Assembly (NCBI RefSeq): GCF_024055575.1
Contig: NZ_JAMXOE010000003.1
Location: 243,971 to 307,970 of the forward strand
Direction: 5' to 3'
Origin: Mucilaginibacter flavidus
GTDB taxonomy: Bacteria > Bacteroidota > Bacteroidia > Sphingobacteriales > Sphingobacteriaceae
DNA length: 64,000 nt
Below, piece after piece: positions 18,301 through 26,300 of this stretch. The notes below the pieces were generated by a model that was given only the letters and a program-made list of their open reading frames with translations, had not been told where the DNA came from and ran no database searches. Numbering within the stretch: position 1 is the stretch's first letter; each line of letters begins with the position of its first letter. Made by a program: the position numbers and the translations under genes.

Positions 18301-19336
18301 GGTGCTCATAAGCATCAAGCACCTCGCTGCGGCGCTGTCTTAAATATGTTTTAAATGATATATTGCTTTTTGGATAACTGCGCAACGCAAGCAAGTTAAC
18401 ACAATGCCCAACCAGCCTGTAGTTGTCGGTAGCAGGCTGACCGGCCGCAGGCAAACCAACAATAATTTCTTCCTGACCGGTTACCTGTTTTAAAAATACT
18501 TCGAATGCAGCCAGTAATGTAGTTACAAAGCTCGTTCCGTTGGTTTTGGCCAGTTTTTTTACATCACTTGCCAAAGCGCCGTCCAAAATCAGGTCGTCGC
18601 GATGGCTTTTGTAGGTACGTAGAGTTGGGCGTGGATAATCAGTTGGGATGTCCAGAAGATGACCACTGCCAATAAACTGGTCAATCCAGAACTGCTCCGT
18701 TTCTTTATTTAAGCCACTGTCGGTATGCACCATTTCGTTAACGGCATATTCGCTGAACAGGGGTGGGGCAGGTAGTTTTATGTATTCGTTTTTTGAGTAA
18801 GCAGAATAAAGCTTACTCAAATCCTGCATCATAATGCCTATCGACCATCCGTCGCAAACTATATGATGGGCAACAAAAGTTAAAAGGTGTTCGTTTTCTG
18901 ATAGTTTAAATAACGATGCCTTAAATAACGGGCCGGTAACCAGGTTGAAAGGCGTTAAGGCAATTTGCTTATTATATTCGTCTACGAAATTCTTTTGTTG
19001 TGCGGCGGTTGACGATGAAATGTCTTTGTAGTCGATATCAAGCACCAGCTCCTTATAAACACAGATGTTTTTGCCATCGGCGCTAAACGACATCCTCAAC
19101 GCTTCGTGCATGTTTACCATTCCCTGCAAAGCGCGCATCATGGCGTTGGTATTAAAAATGCCGGTTAACAGCAGCGAAAAGCATTCGTTATAGGCACAGT
19201 TAGCCGCCGCGCCTCCGATAAGGCACGATGTCCAAATCTCAACCTGCGGTTCAGTTGCAGGTGCAATTAATGAAATTTCGGGCCCTGCGAAAGGATCAAA
19301 CTCTACAGGGTTTGTATCTACCATAATAGTTTCCAA
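15308..19336 (-). CDS. NRPS C-A-PCP-TE
   Basis: The 1342-aa protein starts with a condensation domain (about 25-470; HHIVCDG at 157-163). Next come an adenylation domain (about 490-985, with LYTSGSTGMPKG, YGPTETTIW, YNTGDLGRF and NGKVDKK), a carrier domain with FELGGHSL, and a terminal thioesterase with GYSFG, FDTYA and a final PGEH. Specificity positions read D-I-L-Q-I-G-V-I-W-K, near the glycine code (inference). It starts 5 bp after the hybrid megasynthase and should be the next module: C joins the amino-beta-acyl chain to the residue loaded here and the TE releases the product. The A-PCP-TE part closely matches the 894-3548 protein. Confidence 0.93.
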   Translation of the reverse strand: METIMVDTNPVEFDPFAGPEISLIAPATEPQVEIWTSCLIGGAAANCAYNECFSLLLTGIFNTNAMMRALQGMVNMHEALRMSFSADGKNICVYKELVLDIDYKDISSSTAAQQKNFVDEYNKQIALTPFNLVTGPLFKASLFKLSENEHLLTFVAHHIVCDGWSIGIMMQDLSKLYSAYSKNEYIKLPAPPLFSEYAVNEMVHTDSGLNKETEQFWIDQFIGSGHLLDIPTDYPRPTLRTYKSHRDDLILDGALASDVKKLAKTNGTSFVTTLLAAFEVFLKQVTGQEEIIVGLPAAGQPATDNYRLVGHCVNLLALRSYPKSNISFKTYLRQRRSEVLDAYEHQLYTFGSLLKKLHIARDSSRLPLVPVMFNIDMGLDDDVEFYQLHHKLISNPREYENFEIFLNIAGHEESPTLEWSYNTQLFKPSTIKKMMDSFEFLLRELVKDPDVLIGNILTMDSAELSHQLVEWNDTACAYPRETPLHKLIANIAAGAPGKTAITFGEQKTTYKELNERANQLAAILIKNGVEKGDKVAFSMDRSTEMVISMLAIMKAGGVYIPLDPIFPINRINYMIEDSQAVVLLTSLNYKGKYQSNARELVLEDEWLAIDDYPTTDPEVTVAGDDLVYILYTSGSTGMPKGVQIAQHNLVNFLYSMQKQPGLTPADKFLAVTTISFDIAGLELFLPLLTGAEIILADAATAKDGRALLDIIKNHGATVMQATPYTWRIMLEAGWSKDTAIKAICGGEALPAELAERILTCASSLWNVYGPTETTIWSTVKEIKAADKISIGRPIDNTSIYILDKFLRPLGVGIPGEIYIGGDGVAKGYLNRAELTAEMFVADPFTKIPGAKMYNTGDLGRFMPDGEIECLGRVDAQVKIRGYRIETGEIEYNLVNNTNVKEAVVLARPDNFGIDKLVAFVVVNKDSALQDEAAQVQNWKETLRNSVPDYMVPDNFVVLDEMPLTPNGKVDKKILAKHGISAVDTGHGFVAPRTDVEQLVANIWKEYLGIDKIGVYDNFFELGGHSLIAVQVMTRIEKETGKRLPLAALFETSTVEKLALMLQMDGKSITWDSLVPIKPKGNKMPLYMVHGAGLNVLLFNTLAMNMAEDQPVFGLQAKGLDGVEEPLGSIEEIAAHYIESIMKQNPDGPYALAGYSFGGIIAFEMTKQFEAMGKEVKVLAMFDTYAYRSPHHDPVLIKLIKRSRFFKDKMAYALSSSSGIKETISDKKLSLTRRFKRAWWRFKYGKEQKQEGFFGYSNKIDEMNNLAERRYQLKPYNVAVEVFRAENRTFYMDDFEYLGWKPYALKGVHIHQIPGEHNTIFKAPNDKIFAQVLQKCLDDAVKK

Positions 19337-19341
19337 CCTTC

Positions 19342-22300
19342 TTATTTTACTTGTAAATACTTGCCGGGGTTATTGCTGTCAACTATAAACCAGCCCGGGT
19401 TACCGTCTTTATCGCGACCAAGCCTGGCGCCAGGGAAGGGTGATTCCATAAAAGGGTTAAACTCCTCTTTTGTCTCAGCCTTTTTTGAGGGGAAGAACCC
19501 TGATTCAATCATCTCATCAACACTTTCCCTAAAGGCTTCGATAATTTTATCAACCTCTGCCTTGGTGTGCGATGCTGTAAGGAAGCAAGGGAACAAATCC
19601 CAAATGTGAATACCTTTATTACGCATCAGCGTAAACAGCAACTCTCCGTACGGAAGCTCATCCTTAAATTTTATTTTCCATAATGAGCCAAACGATGGTG
19701 AATATAGCGGAATACCTGTGTTCTCACATATGGCATTCAGTTCGCCTGCTAAATATGCGGTAAGCTTGTTTAAGCCTTCCTGTAAAGCTGGGCCGTGTTC
19801 TTTCATATATTGTAACGAAGCCTTACCTGCAGCAAGCGCTAACGGATGCCTTACAAATGTACCTGCAAAGTATGTTACGCCTGCTTCGGGCTGCGAATTA
19901 TCGCCATATTGCCAAAAACCGCCGTCCAATGCATCCATAAAATGTTTTACACCGGCAATTGCGCCAATCGGCATACCTCCACCAATAACCTTGCCATAAG
20001 TACCCAAATCGGCTTTTATGCCGAACATAGCCTGTGCGCCGCCGGGGTGCATACGGAAACCGCTGATCACCTCGTCGAATATTAAACAGGTACCGGATTG
20101 TTTTGTTATTTCCCTAACCTTTTTCAGGAATTCGACCGGCTGGAACTCTGGTCTGCGGCTTTGTACCGGTTCAACCAATACGGCTGCAAGCTCATGTGCA
20201 CGCTCCTGTATAATCCTTAACGTTTCGTCTGTACCGTAATCCAGTATCAGCATATTTTGCACCACCTCCGGCATAATGCCTGGGGCGGCAGGTATGGTTT
20301 TTAATTTTTTAGTTCCGCGTACGATAACCTCATCATTAATGCCGTGGTATGACCCGCTAAAGGCAACCATCAATGAACGACCGGTTACCGTGCGGGCTAT
20401 GCGCATAGCACCCAATACCGCTTCCGACCCGGTGTTGCACAACGCAGCGCGGTCAAAATTGGTCAGTTCGGTTATCAGCTTACAAACATCGCCGGCTAAA
20501 ACATGTTGCGGGCCAATTTCATAGCCGTTCTCAACTTGTTCCAGTACTGCTTTTTTCAGCACGTCAACCTGGTACCCCAAAAAATTTGAGCCGAAGCCGT
20601 TTAAGGCATCAATGTAGTCGTTACCGTCAATGTCCCAAACGTGGCTGCCTTTTGAGCGGTTTACCACCAACGGGTAAACAACTTCTTTAGTCAATGGCCT
20701 GAAACCGCTAACCACACGCGGGTCAGCCATGTGTTCACGGTGTTCCTGGGTGTAGATTTTACTGCTCTTTGTTTTATCGTTATAGCTTTTGGTTAAGTCG
20801 CTAAGAAATTTCTGTTGTTTATCGCTCAGGCCCTGCACTTGTTTTTCGATACGTGCCGTGGCGCCGAATGGTTTTTTAACTTCTATTTGTTCTTCGGCGG
20901 TAAGATCATATACAATGCCGTTTTTTGCGGCTGGCGCTTCTGGTGCAAGTACAACCGGAGCCGAGGACACCGGTGCGGGCGCTTGTGGTGCGCTGCCGGT
21001 TTGCATCATTGCCAACTGGCTGGCCAGCATTTGTATCTGCTGCTGTATCATATCAAGCGCCGGGTTAGCTGCAACAGGTGCAGGCGCAGTATGGTTATAA
21101 ACGGGCTGGTGGCTTGCAACCGGTGCCGCAGTTTGTGGCTGGTAAGCGCCTGCAGGCAGGCTTGCATCCAAATAAGATGCCAGCGAGTCGATAGTATTGT
21201 ACTCTTCAAATAATTTTCTGAAGGTAATAGGAACGTTAAACTCTTTTTTAAGATTGGTTGCAATTTGAGTCAACAAAAGTGAATCAAAGCCAATTTCGAT
21301 AAAATTCATATCGGTTGATGCGCCATCAATCTCAATTCCGGAAGCATCTTCAAATAGTTCCTTTAATTTACCGGTTAATAGTTCTTTTCTCATCAGGGAT
21401 TGTTGTATGGGTGTTTGTTCTTGTTGTATTGTTGTTACTTGTACTTCTGTTATTTGTATTTGTTCTGTTGCCTTTACCGGCAGCGGGGCATCAAGCCAGT
21501 AGCGTTTATTATCAAATGCATAAGTTGGTAAATTCAGTTTTAAGCGTGTCTGGTTATTATAAAATGCCTTCCAATCAGGCTCCAAACCGTTTAGCCACAA
21601 CTGGCCCAACGCCCTTAATACGGAATAGTACTCGGTAAGTGTTTCATTTTTTTCAAATCCTGCAATAATTGGCGTAGTTTTCACCGTAATCTGCTGTCTC
21701 GAAAGGGTTGCCAGTACGATTCCAGGCCCAACTTCCAGTAAAAGGCGGCCTTCGTCCTCCTGCAAAGTATTCACTGCGCTGGCGAAAAGAACGGTTTTGC
21801 GCAGGTGATTTGCCCAATATTTCGGACTGGTTGCTTCGGCCTCGCTCATCCAGGTGCCGGTAACTGTCGACACAATGGGTTTTACCGGCGCAAATAATTT
21901 CACTGATTTAACTACAGCCTCAAACGGCGTCACAATATCATCCATCATTGCCGAGTGGAATGCATGGCTGGTCTGTAGTAAGCGGCCGGGAATATCCATT
22001 TTTTCCAGCTCGATAGAAAATTCAGCTACAAGGTCATCAGGGCCGGCAACCACGCATAGTTTATTGCTGTTAATGGCAGCGATGGATAAACCTGCTGGTA
22101 AAAGTGTCTCCAACTTGTCGGCCTCGCATCTTATTGAAAGCATGCTGCCCTTATCAACTTCGCTAACCATCCTGGCACGGGTTGAAATTAGTAGCAAGGC
22201 ATCCTTTAAGTTGAAAACGCCTGCCAAATGCGCGGCAACAAATTCGCCGATGCTGTGGCCGGTTAAAATGGCTGGTTGTATACCCCAGCTCATCCATAGC

Positions 22301-25300
22301 TTGGCCATTGCATATTCCATAATAAATATGGCTGGCTGGGTATAGAAAGTATTTTTTATAGCTGCGGTTGATAAGTCATCAATTACGGCTGGGTAGATGA
22401 CATTAAATATGTCTGCCTGCGGCGAATCTTTTAATAGTTCAATACATTCATCAACAGCCGCTGCAAAAACAGGCTCCGTGTCGTAAAGTCCTTTGCCCAT
22501 ATTAATGTATTGCGAGCCCTGGCCCGGGAACATAAATACTACTTCGGATGCTTTTGACGCGAGTTTTTTTGCGGATGATGGCTCAACAGGTGCACTTAAT
22601 TTGGTTGATAACTCTTCTGTATTACCCGCAATCACAAACCTGCGGTGGTTGAAATCAGCACGGGTATTTTGCAGGGTAGCGGCTATATCCGCAATGTTTG
22701 TGTCTTTATTTTTTTGAGCAAAGTTGGCAAGTTTTTCGGCATAGTTGCCCACGCTCGCTTCGGTTTTTGCCGACCAGGTGATTAAGCTTAGAGGTTTAGA
22801 TTTACCTGTTTGCATAGGTATGTTTTCAAACTCCTCTAAAATAATGTGCACGTTGGTGCCGCCAACCCCAAAAGAACTAACACCTGCGCGCCTTTTTTCG
22901 GCCGAGTCCCAGTTTTTAAGCCTTGAATTAACGTAGAAGGGACTTTCTGCTAAATTGATATTCGGATTAGTATGTTGATAAAATATGGATGCCGGTATTT
23001 GCTTATGGTGCAAAGCTAACGCAGTTTTTATTAAGCCCGCCACGCCAGATGCTGCAGTTAAGTGCCCTATGTTGCTTTTTACCGAACCGATAGCGCAAAA
23101 CTGTTTGCTTTCATGAGCGCCAAAAGCCAGGTTAAGGCCTTCAATTTCTATCGGGTCACCCAGCGGGGTTGCGGTACCATGCGCTTCTATGTAGCTAATG
23201 GTCGATGCATCAATATCAGCATCGTTAATAGCCATTGCGATTGCGCCGGCCTGGCCCTGCGCGCTTGGGCCGCCAAAGCTGCCTTTGTCGGCACCATCGT
23301 TGTTTATTCCTATTCCTTTTATTATGGCGTAAATAGTGTCGCCATCGCGTTCGGCATCTTCGCGGCTTTTTAAAAGCACTACGCCTGCGCCATCGCTAAA
23401 CACCGTTCCGGTTGCATCAGCATCAAATGGGCGGCAATGGCCGTCTTTACTCATGATTGAGCCTTCCTCGTAAAAATGCCCGCTTTTTATGGGTGAGGTA
23501 ATTGACACCGCACCGGCAAGCGCAATGTCGCATTGCCCGTCACGTATCGCGCTAACCGCCTGTGCTATTGCCAGTGATGATGTTGAACACCCCGAGTGTA
23601 CAGCCACCGCAGGCCCTTTCAGGTTTAGCTGGTAAGAGGCGCGGGTTGCTATGTAATCTTTTTCATTAAGTGTCCGTACATTAAACTGGCCATACTGATC
23701 CGCTTTAGCTGGATGGTTGAGTACATTATTGGTATAATAAGTGTTATACCCTGTACCGGCAAATACCCCAACCGAACCATTATATTTTTGTGGCAGGTAG
23801 CCTGTACTTTCTAAAGCTTCCCAGGCAATTTGTAAAAAAATGCGTTGTTGCGGGTCCATTAACTCGACTGAACGCGGGTTGAAGCCAAAAAATGCGGCAT
23901 CAAATTCGTCTGCACCATCAATTAGCCCCCTTGCCTTAACATAAGCAGGGTCATTTTTTATATTTGATGGGATAGATATGTCAATTTCATCAGCCGTAAA
24001 AAAGCTGGTTCCTTCTCGGCCCTCAATCAATAAATCCCAAAACTCTTCAATATTTTTTGCGCCAGGGAAACGACCGGCCATGCCTATAATGGCGATATCG
24101 GCGTTTGCTTTTTTGTTTTTATCTTTCTTAAATGTAAATGTCGAGGCTTTGCTCGCACCGGTAATAAAGCTAACCAGGCCACCGATCGTAGGGTATTGGT
24201 ATAGTTTTGTGATGGGCACGTCGTAATTAAACTTATACTTCAGTTCGGCAACGGTTTTTAGCGCAAGCAAGGAGTTGCCGCCGAGCTCGAAGAAATTGTC
24301 GTCGGTGCCGATTTTATCCAGCAGCAACAGTTCCATCCAAATACCTGTAATGTTTTTTTCGATAGGGGTGGACGGGGCTTTATATAAAACACTTAGCTCC
24401 GGCCTTTTTAAGTCGGGTTTTGGCAAGGCTTTACGGTCGACTTTGCCGCTGGTTGTTTTTGGGAATTCTTTCACCCATACATAAGCCGATGGGTGCATAA
24501 AATCGGGCAACTGCTTTTCAATGCTCTTGCGCACATAGTCAGTATCTTGTTTATCGTTACCCGATATCATGTAGGCAACAAGGCGTTTTGAGCCAGGCAC
24601 ATCTTCGCGGGCAACTACTACCGCCTGCTGTATATCATTCAGTTGGTTTATTAAAACCTCTATTTCGCCTATTTCAACGCGGTTGCCGCGGATTTTTACT
24701 TGCGTGTCTCGGCGGCCTAAATAATCGATATTTCCGTCGGGCAAATAGCGGGCAAGGTCGCCCGTACGGTAAATGCGTTTTATTTTGCCGGGCGTTTCTT
24801 CCCATTGCATAAACTTTTCAGCCGTCATTTCCGGGCGGTTCAGGTAGCCATCGGCAAGGGACAGGCCTGCAACGCAAAGTTCACCGGTTTCCCCATAAGG
24901 TACTTGTTTTAACTCTTCATCCAGTATCAGTATCTCTGTTTCGTCAATCGGGATGCCTATGTTTGGCAGGGGCGGCCACTGTGTTGGGTCGCCATCCAGT
25001 TTCAATTGGGTAACTACGTGGGTTTCTGTCGGGCCGTATTGGTTGTATAAAACACATTCCCGCAATGCTGAGAAAAAGCGGACAATCTGCGGGGTTATTT
25101 TTAACTGTTCTCCTGCAGTTATCACTTCTTTTAAACAAGCCGGGAAATATTTTTCTGCGTCCGCCGCCTCAGTTAAGTACTGGAGCACCACAAATGGTAA
25201 AAATATGCGGTTTACATGGTGTTGCTCAATATAGCGCAGCAAACGATAAGGGTCAACCCGCATTTCTTCATCAACCAAAACCAGTGTGCCGCCGGTGCCT

Positions 25301-25905
25301 AACGTGGCAAAAATTTCCTGGAACGATACATCAAACGTTAAAGGTGCAAACTGCAACGTATTGATACCGCCAGTTGAGATCGATTCTTTTTGCTGCCACG
25401 AAAGCAAATTAGCTAACGCTGTATGGCCCATAGAAACTCCCTTTGGGGTTCCTGTTGAGCCGGAAGTATATAAAACGTAACAAGCGGATTTACTTTCAGG
25501 TATAACTGTATTGCTGGCTTCATAGTTGTTATCAGATGTTAATATATTTATGCCCAGTGGCTCGAAAAAATGCTTGTGCGATGATGTTGCCACGCACAAA
25601 TCAATGCCCGAATCGGATACAATTTGCTGCAGGCGGTCTTGCGGGTAATCCGGGTCGAGGGGTAAATACGCCTTGCCGGCTTTTAAAATTGCCAAAACAC
25701 TCACAATAGTTTCTAGTGCCCTGTGGGTGCTTACACCCACGTTTAGTGACGTTGGTGATTTTTTGAAGATTTGAGCCGCCAAATTATCAGCCTTATGGCC
25801 CAACTGGCCATAAGTTAAGCTTTGATTGCCAAAAATTATCGCCACTGCGTCTGGCGTTTTATTTTTTTGCAACTCGAACAGGTTATGTATCAGCAAATTG
25901 TTCAT
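19342..25905 (-). CDS. Hybrid NRPS/PKS: A-PCP-KS-AT-ACP-aminotransferase
   Basis: The 2187-aa megasynthase reads in order: A (1-500; LYTSGSTG at 145-152), PCP (FELGGNSL, Ser545), KS (603-1020; Cys773, His909, His948), AT (about 1117-1420; GHSIGE with Ser1215 and HAFH at 1311-1314, typical of malonyl specificity), ACP (GFDSL, Ser1539), an Ala/Pro/Gln-rich linker (about 1580-1660), and a PLP glutamate-semialdehyde-type aminotransferase (about 1715-2150; DEVISGFR, Lys1969 in YGKVIGGG). An aminoacyl starter should be extended by malonate and the beta-keto group aminated, as in mycosubtilin/iturin MycA. The A-domain code reads D-V-Q-F-I-A-Q-V-V-K, nearest the proline code but with Gln in place of His, so the substrate is uncertain. 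The Sfp-type PPTase nearby should activate it. Confidence 0.93.
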   Translation of the reverse strand: MNNLLIHNLFELQKNKTPDAVAIIFGNQSLTYGQLGHKADNLAAQIFKKSPTSLNVGVSTHRALETIVSVLAILKAGKAYLPLDPDYPQDRLQQIVSDSGIDLCVATSSHKHFFEPLGINILTSDNNYEASNTVIPESKSACYVLYTSGSTGTPKGVSMGHTALANLLSWQQKESISTGGINTLQFAPLTFDVSFQEIFATLGTGGTLVLVDEEMRVDPYRLLRYIEQHHVNRIFLPFVVLQYLTEAADAEKYFPACLKEVITAGEQLKITPQIVRFFSALRECVLYNQYGPTETHVVTQLKLDGDPTQWPPLPNIGIPIDETEILILDEELKQVPYGETGELCVAGLSLADGYLNRPEMTAEKFMQWEETPGKIKRIYRTGDLARYLPDGNIDYLGRRDTQVKIRGNRVEIGEIEVLINQLNDIQQAVVVAREDVPGSKRLVAYMISGNDKQDTDYVRKSIEKQLPDFMHPSAYVWVKEFPKTTSGKVDRKALPKPDLKRPELSVLYKAPSTPIEKNITGIWMELLLLDKIGTDDNFFELGGNSLLALKTVAELKYKFNYDVPITKLYQYPTIGGLVSFITGASKASTFTFKKDKNKKANADIAIIGMAGRFPGAKNIEEFWDLLIEGREGTSFFTADEIDISIPSNIKNDPAYVKARGLIDGADEFDAAFFGFNPRSVELMDPQQRIFLQIAWEALESTGYLPQKYNGSVGVFAGTGYNTYYTNNVLNHPAKADQYGQFNVRTLNEKDYIATRASYQLNLKGPAVAVHSGCSTSSLAIAQAVSAIRDGQCDIALAGAVSITSPIKSGHFYEEGSIMSKDGHCRPFDADATGTVFSDGAGVVLLKSREDAERDGDTIYAIIKGIGINNDGADKGSFGGPSAQGQAGAIAMAINDADIDASTISYIEAHGTATPLGDPIEIEGLNLAFGAHESKQFCAIGSVKSNIGHLTAASGVAGLIKTALALHHKQIPASIFYQHTNPNINLAESPFYVNSRLKNWDSAEKRRAGVSSFGVGGTNVHIILEEFENIPMQTGKSKPLSLITWSAKTEASVGNYAEKLANFAQKNKDTNIADIAATLQNTRADFNHRRFVIAGNTEELSTKLSAPVEPSSAKKLASKASEVVFMFPGQGSQYINMGKGLYDTEPVFAAAVDECIELLKDSPQADIFNVIYPAVIDDLSTAAIKNTFYTQPAIFIMEYAMAKLWMSWGIQPAILTGHSIGEFVAAHLAGVFNLKDALLLISTRARMVSEVDKGSMLSIRCEADKLETLLPAGLSIAAINSNKLCVVAGPDDLVAEFSIELEKMDIPGRLLQTSHAFHSAMMDDIVTPFEAVVKSVKLFAPVKPIVSTVTGTWMSEAEATSPKYWANHLRKTVLFASAVNTLQEDEGRLLLEVGPGIVLATLSRQQITVKTTPIIAGFEKNETLTEYYSVLRALGQLWLNGLEPDWKAFYNNQTRLKLNLPTYAFDNKRYWLDAPLPVKATEQIQITEVQVTTIQQEQTPIQQSLMRKELLTGKLKELFEDASGIEIDGASTDMNFIEIGFDSLLLTQIATNLKKEFNVPITFRKLFEEYNTIDSLASYLDASLPAGAYQPQTAAPVASHQPVYNHTAPAPVAANPALDMIQQQIQMLASQLAMMQTGSAPQAPAPVSSAPVVLAPEAPAAKNGIVYDLTAEEQIEVKKPFGATARIEKQVQGLSDKQQKFLSDLTKSYNDKTKSSKIYTQEHREHMADPRVVSGFRPLTKEVVYPLVVNRSKGSHVWDIDGNDYIDALNGFGSNFLGYQVDVLKKAVLEQVENGYEIGPQHVLAGDVCKLITELTNFDRAALCNTGSEAVLGAMRIARTVTGRSLMVAFSGSYHGINDEVIVRGTKKLKTIPAAPGIMPEVVQNMLILDYGTDETLRIIQERAHELAAVLVEPVQSRRPEFQPVEFLKKVREITKQSGTCLIFDEVISGFRMHPGGAQAMFGIKADLGTYGKVIGGGMPIGAIAGVKHFMDALDGGFWQYGDNSQPEAGVTYFAGTFVRHPLALAAGKASLQYMKEHGPALQEGLNKLTAYLAGELNAICENTGIPLYSPSFGSLWKIKFKDELPYGELLFTLMRNKGIHIWDLFPCFLTASHTKAEVDKIIEAFRESVDEMIESGFFPSKKAETKEEFNPFMESPFPGARLGRDKDGNPGWFIVDSNNPGKYLQVK

Positions 25906-26300
25906 TTTTCTCTTTTGTGCTTCGGCCAGCGATTTTTGTCCCCTAAATTTATTAAAACGTTTTGAATTATAGCTTAATTGTTCAATTGTAACTTAAGTCA
26001 TTATTTACCATAAAGCAAAATTTATAAAAGCGGGGTAAAAAATATACTTTAAACTAATTATAACTTTTTATACGTGTCATTGCAAAATTTGGTTATAGCC
26101 AGCCGGAATATTAAAATGCCGATGTTTACGTTAATGCTAACATTTAAACACTAATTCCACGAATTTTTTCGAATTCCACGAATTGGCCTTTTAAAGAAAA
26201 ATTCTTATAATTCGCATTGACAGATGCTTATTAAAAAACAAATTCGTGTAATTCGTATTAATTAGTGTGAATTTGTGCCTGTTAAATATCTTTGCCTCCG
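25906..26300. other. Divergent promoter region with fold-back repeat
   Basis: This 395-bp AT-rich gap lies between the megasynthase (minus) and a TPR gene (plus), so it must carry promoters for both. On the minus strand, ATAAATTTTGC resembles a TAnnTTTG box with one extra base; I would not call it firmly. A fold-back repeat occupies 26149-26267. Confidence 0.5.
26149..26267. repeat. Fold-back intergenic repeat (CACTAATT...AATTAGTG)
   Basis: The left arm CACTAATTCCACGAATT at 26149-26165 is answered by a right arm at 26241-26267 that ends AATTAGTG and contains AATTCGTG and AATTCGTAT. Both arms also carry a second ACGAATT word. The 119-bp element has inverted ends like a small non-autonomous repeat; no gene is inside. 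Confidence 0.55.
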
